A stretch of 64,000 nt of DNA. Origin: Marinospirillum sp035271045. Lineage in GTDB: Bacteria > Pseudomonadota > Gammaproteobacteria > Pseudomonadales > Halomonadaceae. The translations under genes and the position numbers were made by a program. The notes beneath the pieces were generated by a model. The model did no database searches. It was not told the origin of the DNA and saw nothing but the letters and a program-made list of their open reading frames with translations. Positions 18,562 through 27,532 of this stretch are shown here, in pieces (the first letter of the stretch is position 1; each line of letters starts with the position of its first letter). The stretch lies in contig NZ_DATESC010000021.1 of the NCBI RefSeq assembly GCF_035271045.1, forward strand, positions 56,060 through 120,059, written 5' to 3'.

Positions 18562-18628
18562 TATCCAATGCTCCGATACGGGCTACATGGGTACAGACAC
18601 TTAAATCTGCACCTAAAAAAGGAGCAGC

Positions 18629-18658
18629 ATTATAGTGCTGCTATTTCTTGCGTGTCAA
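18629..18658 (-). promoter_or_regulatory. S10 operon promoter
   Basis: Perfect -35 TTGACA (18658-18653) and perfect -10 TATAAT (18634-18629) on the minus strand with an 18-bp spacer. Predicted start near 18622, about 60 nt before rpsJ. The -10 sits in the centre of the inverted repeat AGCAGCA-N6-TGCTGCT (18623-18642). Confidence 0.85.
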
Positions 18659-18686
18659 ACCTTTATTGAAAAAGTTTAACAACAAA

Positions 18687-18710
18687 GAGGGCTCCTTTTA
18701 AGAAGCCCTC
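18687..18710 (-). terminator. Terminator after tuf
   Basis: On the minus strand GAGGGCT, a 10-nt loop and AGCCCTC form a 7-bp stem followed by TTTGTTGTT. It lies 29 nt past the tuf stop and 28 nt ahead of the S10 promoter, and so separates the str and S10 operons. Confidence 0.75.
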
Positions 18711-18738
18711 CTTTTACTGGCCTAAAACAGTGCCAAAA

Positions 18739-19932
18739 TTAAGCAACGATTTTAGCAACAACACCAGCACCAACAGTACGACCACCTTCACGAATAGCAA
18801 AACGGAGACCGTCATCCATCGCAACAGGCGCAATCAAAGTAACAACTAACTTAACGTTATCACCCGGCATAACCATTTCTACGCCTTCAGGCAGTTCACA
18901 AGAACCCGTTACATCAGTTGTACGGAAGTAGAACTGAGGACGGTAGCCCTTGAAGAAAGGCGTATGACGACCACCTTCGTCTTTTGACAGAACATAAATT
19001 TCTGCTTCAAAAACTGTGTGTGGAAGAATAGAACCTGGCTTAGCTAGAACCTGACCACGCTGAACGTCGTCACGCTTAGTACCACGTAGTAGTGCACCAA
19101 TGTTCTCACCTGCGCGACCTTCGTCAAGCAGCTTACGGAACATTTCAACACCAGTACAAGTAGTCTTAACTGTGTCTACAATACCAACGATCTCAATTTC
19201 TTCACCAGTACGTACAACACCGCGCTCTACACGACCCGTTACAACAGTACCACGGCCAGAAATAGAGAAAACGTCTTCGATAGGCATTAGGAATGGTCTA
19301 TCAATAGCACGCTCAGGTAAAGGAATGTAGCTGTCTAAAGCTTCAACTAGCTTAATAACAGCAGAAGTACCCATACCGTTGTCGTCTTTACCTTCTAACG
19401 CCATTAGTGCAGAACCAATGATGATAGGGGTATCGTCGCCAGGGAATTCGTAAGTTGATAACAAATCACGAATTTCCATTTCTACTAGCTCAAGTAGCTC
19501 TTCATCGTCAACCATGTCCGCTTTGTTCATGAACACAACGATGTAAGGAACACCAACTTGACGAGATAGTAGAATGTGCTCACGCGTCTGAGGCATAGGG
19601 CCATCAGCTGCTGAACAAACAAGAATACCACCATCCATCTGGGCAGCACCAGTGATCATGTTTTTAACATAATCGGCGTGACCTGGGCAGTCTACGTGTG
19701 CGTAGTGACGCGTAGGAGACTCATATTCAACGTGAGACGTTGAAATAGTGATACCACGCTCACGCTCTTCAGGCGCATTGTCGATACCAGCAAATGCAAC
19801 TGCAGTACCACCATATACTTCTGCACAAACACGTGTTAGAGCAGCAGTTAGAGTGGTTTTACCATGGTCAACGTGACCAATAGTGCCAACGTTTACGTGG
19901 GGTTTACTACGTTCAAATTTTTCTTTAGCCAC
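18739..19932 (-). CDS. tuf: Elongation factor Tu
   Basis: EF-Tu, 397 residues, delivers aminoacyl-tRNA to the ribosome. G-motifs GHVDHGKT, DCPGH and NKADMVDD are intact (the last has Ala where E. coli has Cys). Last gene of the str operon, 36 bp after fusA. It is the only tuf gene in the window; the usual second site, between tRNA-Thr and tRNA-Trp, is empty. Confidence 0.98.
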   Translation of the reverse strand: MAKEKFERSKPHVNVGTIGHVDHGKTTLTAALTRVCAEVYGGTAVAFAGIDNAPEERERGITISTSHVEYESPTRHYAHVDCPGHADYVKNMITGAAQMDGGILVCSAADGPMPQTREHILLSRQVGVPYIVVFMNKADMVDDEELLELVEMEIRDLLSTYEFPGDDTPIIIGSALMALEGKDDNGMGTSAVIKLVEALDSYIPLPERAIDRPFLMPIEDVFSISGRGTVVTGRVERGVVRTGEEIEIVGIVDTVKTTCTGVEMFRKLLDEGRAGENIGALLRGTKRDDVQRGQVLAKPGSILPHTVFEAEIYVLSKDEGGRHTPFFKGYRPQFYFRTTDVTGSCELPEGVEMVMPGDNVKLVVTLIAPVAMDDGLRFAIREGGRTVGAGVVAKIVA

Positions 19933-19968
19933 AACGATAACCTCTTCAGTTAACGGCAGATTATAAAT

Positions 19969-22074
19969 TTACTTTTGATTGATGACGGCTTCAACAATAC
20001 TAGCCGGCGCCTCTGAGTACTTAGCAAACTCCATAGAGTAGCTAGCACGGCCTTGGGTTGCGGAACGCAAGTCTGTAGCGTAACCAAACATCTCACCCAA
20101 TGGAACTTCCGCACGAACAACTTTACCAGCTGGTAGATCGTCCATGCCCTGTACGAGACCACGACGGCGGCTCAAGTCGCCCATAACGTCGCCCATGTAC
20201 TCTTCAGGTGTAACCACTTCAACCTTCATCATCGGCTCAAGTAGCATAGCACCCGCTTTCTTAGCACCTTCTTTAATTGCTAAAGAACCAGCAACTTTGA
20301 AGGCCATTTCGTTAGAGTCGACGTCATGGTAGGAACCGTCAAACAAGGTTACCTTAACATCGATCATTGGGTAACCAGCTAGAACACCATTTTGCAATTG
20401 CTCAAAGCAACCTTTGTCAACTGCAGGAATGTATTCACGCGGTACTACACCACCAACGACTTCGTTAACGAACTCGTAAGTCTTCTCGCCATCTTCACCT
20501 TTATCGGTGAGTGGTTCGATTTTAAGCCAAACGTGACCATACTGACCACGACCACCGGATTGACGCACAAATTTACCTTCTTGCTCAACCGATTTACGAA
20601 TGGTTTCACGGTAGGCAACTTGTGGTTTACCAATGTTGGCTTCAACATTAAATTCACGACGCATACGATCAACAAGAATATCTAGGTGTAGTTCACCCAT
20701 ACCAGAGATAATTGTTTGACCTGATTCTGGGTCTGTCTTAACGCGGAAAGAAGGATCTTCTTGAGCTAGTTTACCTAGCGCAATACCCATCTTTTCTTGG
20801 TCAGCTTTAGACTTAGGCTCTACTGCAACAGAAATAACTGGCTCAGGGAATTCCATGCGCTCTAACACAATGCGATGATTGTCGTCACACAGGGTATCAC
20901 CCGTAGTTACATCTTTTAGACCAACACAAGCTGCGATGTCACCAGCGCGAACTTCTTTGATCTCAACACGGTCATTTGCGTGCATTTGCACTAAGCGGCC
21001 AACACGTTCTTTTTTCTGTTTTACAGAGTTATAAACGCCTGAACCACTTTCTAGTACACCCGAATAAACACGGATATAAGTTAGCGTACCAACAAAAGGG
21101 TCGGTCGCAATTTTGAATGCTAGCGCAGCAAAAGGTGCAGCATCTTCAACTAAACGAACTGCTATTTCACCATTTTCTAGCTCGCCTTCAATAGGGCGAA
21201 CTTCGTTAGGTGCAGGCAAGTATTCAACAACAGCATCAAGAACAGCAGGTACACCTTTATTTTTAAAGGCTGAACCGCACATTGCTAATACTATTTCGTT
21301 ATTAATTACACGTTTACGAAGACCAAATTTAACTTCTTCGTCGGTTAACTCACCTTCTTCAAGGTATTTATTCATTAACTCGTCGTTGGCTTCAGCCGCA
21401 GCTTCAACCATTTCTTCGCGTAGCTTTTGAGCTTTAGCTACTAATTCTGCAGGAATATCAGCATATTCATGGGTTAAACCCAAGTCTGCTTCATTCCAGT
21501 AGATCGCCTTCATTTTCATAAGGTCGACTACACCAACAAAATTCTCTTCAGAACCAATTGGTAATTGAATAGCGATAGGGTTTGCTGCTAAACGTGTCTT
21601 AATCTGACCAAGTACACGCTCAAAATCTGCACCAGAACGGTCCATCTTGTTAACAAAAACGATACGTGGAACTTCGTATTTATTAGCTTGACGCCATACT
21701 GTTTCAGATTGTGGTTCTACACCTGAAGAGCCACAAAACACAACAACTGCACCATCAAGTACGCGCAATGAACGCTCTACTTCGATAGTGAAATCAACGT
21801 GTCCAGGAGTGTCAATGATGTTGATACGGTGTTCTTCAAACTGCTTGTCCATACCTTTCCAGAAAGAGGTAACAGCAGCCGAGGTGATAGTAATACCACG
21901 CTCTTGCTCTTGTTCCATCCAGTCTGTGGTGGACGCACCATCGTGAGTTTCACCCAACTTATGGTTGACACCTGTGTAATAAAGTACGCGTTCTGTTGTG
22001 GTGGTTTTACCCGCATCAACGTGAGCGCAGATACCAATATTACGGTACTGTTTAATAGCTATTTTACGTGCCAC
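19969..22074 (-). CDS. fusA: Elongation factor G
   Basis: EF-G, 701 residues, translocase GTPase. GTP-binding motifs AHVDAGKTTTTERVL, DTPGHVDF and VNKMDRSGADF are present, followed by domains II-V, with GGRGQYGHVW in domain IV. Str operon member, 12 bp downstream of rpsG. Confidence 0.98.
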   Translation of the reverse strand: MARKIAIKQYRNIGICAHVDAGKTTTTERVLYYTGVNHKLGETHDGASTTDWMEQEQERGITITSAAVTSFWKGMDKQFEEHRINIIDTPGHVDFTIEVERSLRVLDGAVVVFCGSSGVEPQSETVWRQANKYEVPRIVFVNKMDRSGADFERVLGQIKTRLAANPIAIQLPIGSEENFVGVVDLMKMKAIYWNEADLGLTHEYADIPAELVAKAQKLREEMVEAAAEANDELMNKYLEEGELTDEEVKFGLRKRVINNEIVLAMCGSAFKNKGVPAVLDAVVEYLPAPNEVRPIEGELENGEIAVRLVEDAAPFAALAFKIATDPFVGTLTYIRVYSGVLESGSGVYNSVKQKKERVGRLVQMHANDRVEIKEVRAGDIAACVGLKDVTTGDTLCDDNHRIVLERMEFPEPVISVAVEPKSKADQEKMGIALGKLAQEDPSFRVKTDPESGQTIISGMGELHLDILVDRMRREFNVEANIGKPQVAYRETIRKSVEQEGKFVRQSGGRGQYGHVWLKIEPLTDKGEDGEKTYEFVNEVVGGVVPREYIPAVDKGCFEQLQNGVLAGYPMIDVKVTLFDGSYHDVDSNEMAFKVAGSLAIKEGAKKAGAMLLEPMMKVEVVTPEEYMGDVMGDLSRRRGLVQGMDDLPAGKVVRAEVPLGEMFGYATDLRSATQGRASYSMEFAKYSEAPASIVEAVINQK

Positions 22075-22086
22075 TTGAGGTCTCCC

Positions 22087-22557
22087 TTAGAAGCGGTAGT
22101 GTGAAAATGCCTTGTTAGCTTCAGCCATGCGGTGAACATCTTCACGCTTTTTGACTGCAGCACCTTTACCTTCGGCAGCATCCATAATCTCGCCAGCTAG
22201 ACGAAGATCCATAGATTTTTCACCGCGCTTACGCGCGAAATCAACCAACCAACGCATAGCAAGTGCAGTACGACGTGAAGGACGAACTTCAACAGGCACC
22301 TGATAGGTAGCACCACCAACACGACGCGATTTTACTTCAACCAATGGTTGAATACTTTCAAGTGCTTTATCAAACAATTCGAGTGGATCTTTCTTGGTGC
22401 GTTCTTCCACTTTGCTCAGTGCGCCGTAAACGATGCGCTCTGCTGTTGCTTTTTTGCCGCTTTCCATTACATGGTTCATGAATTTGGCTAAGCGATCACT
22501 TCCGTACTTAGGATCTGGCAAAATTTCACGTTTCGCCGCAACTCTTCTTCTTGGCAT
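22087..22557 (-). CDS. rpsG: 30S ribosomal protein S7
   Basis: S7, 156 residues, organiser of the 30S head. Begins MPRRRVAAKREILPDPKYGS and ends MAEANKAFSHYRF. In E. coli it is the autoregulator of the str operon, acting at the rpsL-rpsG gap; here that gap is 94 bp, with no structure I could assign. Confidence 0.98.
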   Translation of the reverse strand: MPRRRVAAKREILPDPKYGSDRLAKFMNHVMESGKKATAERIVYGALSKVEERTKKDPLELFDKALESIQPLVEVKSRRVGGATYQVPVEVRPSRRTALAMRWLVDFARKRGEKSMDLRLAGEIMDAAEGKGAAVKKREDVHRMAEANKAFSHYRF

Positions 22558-22651
22558 GATAAGCCCTCTAAACGGTCTTCAGGTAACCCCAGGACATGCA
22601 TTTACTTCGTACGGCCTGGCCTTACTCTTATCAGACGGTATAAATATTAAA

Positions 22652-23023
22652 TTACTTAGGACGCTTCGCGCCGTACTTAGAACGACCTTGCTTACGACCT
22701 TGAACACCAGAAGTATCCAATGCGCCGCGAACGGTGTGATAACGCACACCTGGTAAATCTTTTACGCGACCACCACGAATCAGTACAACCGAGTGCTCTT
22801 GAAGGTTGTGACCTTCACCACCAATGTATGAAGAAACTTCAAAACCATTAGTTAAACGCACACGGCAAACTTTACGTAGCGCCGAGTTAGGTTTTTTAGG
22901 GGTAGTCGTGTAAACACGAGTACATACGCCACGTCGTTGCGGGCAAGCCTGAAGCGCTGGAACGTCGCTTTTGGCTACTCTGCGTTTGCGTGGCTTGCGA
23001 ACCAACTGATTAATTGTTGCCAT
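22652..23023 (-). CDS. rpsL: 30S ribosomal protein S12
   Basis: S12, 123 residues from the ATG at 23023 (MATINQLVRKPRKRRVAKSD); an upstream in-frame start would add ten non-conserved residues. The decoding-centre loops TTPKKPNSALRK and GGRVKDLPGVRYH are intact, including the two lysines altered in streptomycin-resistant E. coli. First gene of the str operon. Confidence 0.98.
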   Translation of the reverse strand: MATINQLVRKPRKRRVAKSDVPALQACPQRRGVCTRVYTTTPKKPNSALRKVCRVRLTNGFEVSSYIGGEGHNLQEHSVVLIRGGRVKDLPGVRYHTVRGALDTSGVQGRKQGRSKYGAKRPK

Positions 23024-23132
23024 GCAAGCAAACTCCAATGTCTGTTTCAGCACCTAAATGGCACTTCAACAAGGCAGATTTCTGATAAAACAAAATGGAT
23101 AGACGCACCTATCCCCTCTTTTGAGGAAGCGC

Positions 23133-23162
23133 ATTCTACGGTTATAAAGCACAAGAGGTCAA
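23133..23162 (-). promoter_or_regulatory. str operon promoter
   Basis: TTGACC (23162-23157) and TAGAAT (23138-23133) on the minus strand with an 18-bp spacer, about 110 nt before rpsL. Just upstream an inverted repeat AAGAGGA...TCCTCTT (23161-23194) between rpoC and this promoter may be the weak end of the rpoBC transcript. Confidence 0.7.
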
Positions 23163-23204
23163 GAGGAGTAGACAATTTACAGCCTATTCCTCTTGCATTT
23201 ATGC

Positions 23205-26200
23205 TTAATCTTCGTCTTGATCTAGCGCTGATAACTCACTTGTCAAGGCTGCTTCCACTTCACTCGCGCTTGGGCCACTTTGAATAATGTGTTGATCTTC
23301 GCGGTGACGCTTACGCTGCGCGTGGTAGGTTAATCCAGTACCCGCTGGTATCAGACGACCTACTACGACGTTTTCTTTCAAACCACGTAAATAGTCACGC
23401 TTGCCATTTACGGCTGCTTCGGTCAACACACGGGTTGTCTCTTGGAAAGAAGCCGCTGAAATAAATGACTCAGTCGCCAAAGACGCCTTAGTGATACCAA
23501 GCAGTAAACGCTCAAATTTAGCTGGGAATTTCTTAGCTTTCATTAGCGCTTCGTTTTCTTCTAGCACTTTAAAGTATTCAACTTGCTCACCTGACAAGAA
23601 GCTAGAATCACCCACTTCTTGTACTTCTACTTTACGCAGCATCTGGCGAACAATCACTTCAATGTGCTTATCGTTAATCACAACACCTTGTAAACGATAA
23701 ACATCTTGTACTTCTGTGGTGATGTATTTAGCTAATTCACTGACACCTAATAGACGCAGAATATCGTGCGGGCTAGAAGGGCCATCAGAAATGACCTCAC
23801 CACGCTCAACATTTTCACCTTCAAACACGTTAATTTTACGCCATTTTGGAATTAACGCTTCATAAGGCTCATCGCCATTATTAGGTGTAATAACAATACG
23901 CTGCTTACCTTTGGTTTCTTTGCCCATTGAGAGCGTACCACTAATTTCAGCCATTATAGCTGACTCTTTAGGGCGACGCGCTTCAAATAGGTCAGCAACG
24001 CGCGGCAGACCACCAGTAATGTCTCGGTTACCACTACTTTCTTGTGGGATACGCGCAATAACTTGACCTACACCAACGGTTAAGCCGTCATCAATGGTAA
24101 CAACCGCTTTACCTGGCAAAATGTACTGAACAGGTGATTGACTACCTGGCAGCGCAAGTTCTTTACCTTGAGCATCAAGCAACAGCATCATAGGACGCTT
24201 ATCTTTACCTGAAGATGGACGGTGCTGTGTTTCAATAATTTCAATGGAAGACAAGCCTGTTAACTCATCGATATTGCGGTTAATAGAAATACTATCTTCC
24301 ATATCAACAAACTGAACTTTACCTGCAACCTCTGCAACAATCGGATGCGTGTGGGCATCCCATTTAGCAACAATTTGACCGGCAACAACTTCTTCATTGT
24401 CAGCAACGCTAACCTCAGCACCGTAAGGTAACTTGTAGTATTCGCGCTCACGGCCTTTAATGTCAGCAATCGCCATTGCACCCGAACGTGATACAGCAAT
24501 CAATTTGCCATCTTCACGGGTAACAAACTTCACGTTATGGAAACGGACTTTACCACCATGCTTAACTTGTACGTTATCAATAGCAGAAGCTCGTGATGCC
24601 GCACCACCAATGTGGAACGTACGCATGGTAAGCTGTGTACCCGGCTCACCAATCGACTGAGCAGCAATAACACCTACAGCTTCACCGACGTTAACCTGAT
24701 GTCCACGGGCAAGGTCACGACCATAGCACATAGCACACACGCCAAAACGTGTCGTACAAGTAATCGCTGAACGAACAATAATCTCGTCCACACCTAAAGA
24801 ATCTAAACGATCACACCATTTTTCATCCAACAGTGTGCCTTTAGTAATAACGACTTCACCAGTACCTGCATTAAATACATCACGCGCAACTACACGGCCT
24901 AGCACACGCTGAGAAAGTGGCACAATAATGTCACCACCTTCAATAACAGGGTGCATGACTAAGCCTTCTTCTGTACCGCAGTCTAGCTGCGTTACCACTA
25001 AATCTTGTGCCACATCAACTAAACGACGCGTCAAGTAACCAGAGTTAGCCGTTTTAAGTGCCGTATCTGCCAAACCTTTACGCGCACCGTGAGTCGAAAT
25101 AAAGTACTGAAGTACGTTAAGACCTTCACGGAAGTTTGCAACGATGGGCGTTTCAATGATTGAACCATCAGGCTTAGCCATTAGACCACGCATACCGGCT
25201 AGCTGACGTATCTGTGCAGCAGAACCACGCGCACCAGAATCAGCCATGATAAATACGCTGTTAAAAGAATCTTGCTCAGATTCATTACCGTCTTTATCAG
25301 TCACCGTTTCTTTGGAAATACCAACCATCATCGCCTTGGCAACTTTATCGTTCGCCTTAGACCAAATATCAATGACCTTGTTGTATTTCTCACCTTGTGT
25401 CACCAAACCTGAAGCAAACTGTTGTTCAATTTGCTTAACTTCAGCTTCAGAAGCAGCAATAATACTAGCTTTCTCAGCAGGAATAACAAAGTCGTTCACA
25501 CCGATAGAACAACCTGACCAAGTTGCGTATTGGAAACCGGTATACATAAGTTGGTCAGCAAAAACCACAGTATCTTTCAAACCAACACGGCGATAAGCTT
25601 CGTTAATCAAACGAGAAATGGCTTTTTTATTCAGCGCTTTGTTAGCTAAATCAAACGGCAAGCCGATAGGCATAATCCGCGACAGTAAAGCACGACCAAC
25701 GGTAGTATCAACCACGATCGTACGTGTTACCGCTTCGCCTTCAATTTCTTTGTCCGTTTCAGTCACACGCACTTTTACCTTTGCGTGTAATGCAACACTG
25801 CCTGTAGCATGAGCACGTTCAGCTTCTTCAATGTTACTAAACATCATGCCAGTGCCTTTGGCACCTACTTTTTCGCGGGTCATGTAATAAAGACCCAATA
25901 CCACATCCTGCGAAGGAACAATAATCGGCTCACCGTTAGAAGGCGACAAGACGTTATTAGTTGAAAGCATTAATGCACGCGCTTCTAGCTGAGCTTCCAG
26001 CGTTAGCGGTACGTGTACAGCCATTTGGTCACCGTCAAAGTCGGCGTTATAAGCCGCACAAACCAACGGATGTAGCTGAATAGCTTTACCTTCAATTAAT
26101 ACAGGTTCAAATGCCTGAATACCCAAACGGTGAAGTGTTGGCGCACGGTTAAGCATAACAGGGTGCTGACGAATAACCTCGGCAAGAATATCCCAAACTT

Positions 26201-27419
26201 CAGGCAATTCGCGCTCAACCATTTTCTTAGCTGCTTTAATGGTCGTTGCTAAACCACGCGCTTCTAACTTGGCAAAAATAAATGGCTTAAATAATTCAAG
26301 CGCCATTTTTTTAGGCAGACCGCACTGATGCAGGCGCAGTGTTGGACCTACGGTAATAACAGAACGGCCTGAGTAGTCAACACGCTTACCTAGCAAGTTT
26401 TGACGGAAACGACCTTGCTTACCTTTAATCATATCGGCAAGTGATTTTAAAGGACGTTTATTAGTACCTGTAATGGCACGACCACGACGACCGTTATCTA
26501 GCAAGGCATCAACTGCTTCTTGCAACATACGCTTTTCGTTACGCACGATGATGTCAGGCGCATTTAACTCTAACAAACGCTTTAAACGGTTGTTACGGTT
26601 AATAACACGGCGGTAAAGATCATTCAAATCTGAAGTAGCAAAACGACCGCCGTCTAGTGGTACTAAAGGGCGTAAATCAGGTGGCAGAACAGGTAATACT
26701 TCTAGCACCATCCAGCCAGGCTGGTTATTTGAATCACGAAAAGCTTCTAGAATTTTTAGACGCTTAGTGATTTTCTTCATCTTAGTTTCAGAAGAAGTTT
26801 GTGGAATTTCTTCACGAATTCTTTCGATTTCGTCGTTTAAATCAATATCGCGCAATAAAGCTTGGATCGCTTCAGCGCCCATACGGGCATCAAAGTCATC
26901 ACCAAACTCTTCTAGTGCATCAAAATACTGCTCATCATTTAGCAGCTGGCCTTTTTCTAGCGTAGTCATGCCAGGGTCAATAACAACAAAGCTTTCAAAA
27001 TAAAGCACGCGCTCAATATCACGCAGGGTCATATCAAGCATTAGACCAATACGTGAAGGTAGCGACTTTAAGAACCAAATATGGGCAACAGGCGACGCTA
27101 ATTCAATGTGTGCCATACGCTCACGGCGCACTTTAGCTTGCGTTACTTCAACACCACATTTTTCGCAAATAATACCACGGTGCTTCATGCGCTTATATTT
27201 GCCGCACAAACACTCATAGTCCTTGGTAGGACCAAAAATTTTGGCACAGAATAAACCATCACGCTCAGGCTTAAACGTACGATAGTTAATAGTTTCTGGC
27301 TTTTTAACTTCACCAAATGACCAAGAACGAATCAGTTCCGGTGAGGCCAGAGTAATTCTTAGTGATTCAAACTCATCAGGTTGACCCTGATTACGCAATA
27401 CATTAACCAGATCTTTCAT
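23205..27419 (-). CDS. rpoC: RNA polymerase beta' subunit
   Basis: Beta' subunit, 1404 residues. The catalytic loop NADFDGDQMAVHVPL with the three Mg-binding Asp is near residue 460. The N-terminal zinc ribbon CLCGKYKRMKHRGIICEKCG is near residues 70-88, and a second zinc site CTTRFGVCAMCYGRDL is in the C-terminal half. Length matches E. coli (1407). Follows rpoB after 113 bp that contain alternative hairpins. Confidence 0.99.
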   Translation of the reverse strand: MKDLVNVLRNQGQPDEFESLRITLASPELIRSWSFGEVKKPETINYRTFKPERDGLFCAKIFGPTKDYECLCGKYKRMKHRGIICEKCGVEVTQAKVRRERMAHIELASPVAHIWFLKSLPSRIGLMLDMTLRDIERVLYFESFVVIDPGMTTLEKGQLLNDEQYFDALEEFGDDFDARMGAEAIQALLRDIDLNDEIERIREEIPQTSSETKMKKITKRLKILEAFRDSNNQPGWMVLEVLPVLPPDLRPLVPLDGGRFATSDLNDLYRRVINRNNRLKRLLELNAPDIIVRNEKRMLQEAVDALLDNGRRGRAITGTNKRPLKSLADMIKGKQGRFRQNLLGKRVDYSGRSVITVGPTLRLHQCGLPKKMALELFKPFIFAKLEARGLATTIKAAKKMVERELPEVWDILAEVIRQHPVMLNRAPTLHRLGIQAFEPVLIEGKAIQLHPLVCAAYNADFDGDQMAVHVPLTLEAQLEARALMLSTNNVLSPSNGEPIIVPSQDVVLGLYYMTREKVGAKGTGMMFSNIEEAERAHATGSVALHAKVKVRVTETDKEIEGEAVTRTIVVDTTVGRALLSRIMPIGLPFDLANKALNKKAISRLINEAYRRVGLKDTVVFADQLMYTGFQYATWSGCSIGVNDFVIPAEKASIIAASEAEVKQIEQQFASGLVTQGEKYNKVIDIWSKANDKVAKAMMVGISKETVTDKDGNESEQDSFNSVFIMADSGARGSAAQIRQLAGMRGLMAKPDGSIIETPIVANFREGLNVLQYFISTHGARKGLADTALKTANSGYLTRRLVDVAQDLVVTQLDCGTEEGLVMHPVIEGGDIIVPLSQRVLGRVVARDVFNAGTGEVVITKGTLLDEKWCDRLDSLGVDEIIVRSAITCTTRFGVCAMCYGRDLARGHQVNVGEAVGVIAAQSIGEPGTQLTMRTFHIGGAASRASAIDNVQVKHGGKVRFHNVKFVTREDGKLIAVSRSGAMAIADIKGREREYYKLPYGAEVSVADNEEVVAGQIVAKWDAHTHPIVAEVAGKVQFVDMEDSISINRNIDELTGLSSIEIIETQHRPSSGKDKRPMMLLLDAQGKELALPGSQSPVQYILPGKAVVTIDDGLTVGVGQVIARIPQESSGNRDITGGLPRVADLFEARRPKESAIMAEISGTLSMGKETKGKQRIVITPNNGDEPYEALIPKWRKINVFEGENVERGEVISDGPSSPHDILRLLGVSELAKYITTEVQDVYRLQGVVINDKHIEVIVRQMLRKVEVQEVGDSSFLSGEQVEYFKVLEENEALMKAKKFPAKFERLLLGITKASLATESFISAASFQETTRVLTEAAVNGKRDYLRGLKENVVVGRLIPAGTGLTYHAQRKRHREDQHIIQSGPSASEVEAALTSELSALDQDED

Positions 27420-27498
27420 CAGCCGCAGCTCCCGTTGGAGTGGCGACGAGCACTAAGCTCGTCATGCAATCTTTGCTATCCCAGAACAATACTAAAAA

Positions 27499-27526
27499 GC
27501 CTGCTGGGTAGCAGGCCACCCAGCAG
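27499..27526 (-). other. Alternative hairpins between rpoB and rpoC
   Basis: Two mutually exclusive stems overlap. One is GCCTGCT-GGGT-AGCAGGC (27499-27516). The other is CTGCTGGGT-8 nt-ACCCAGCAG (27501-27526). Neither is followed by a T-run on the minus strand, so mRNA processing or folding is more likely than termination. Confidence 0.55.
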
Positions 27527-27532
27527 AACTTC

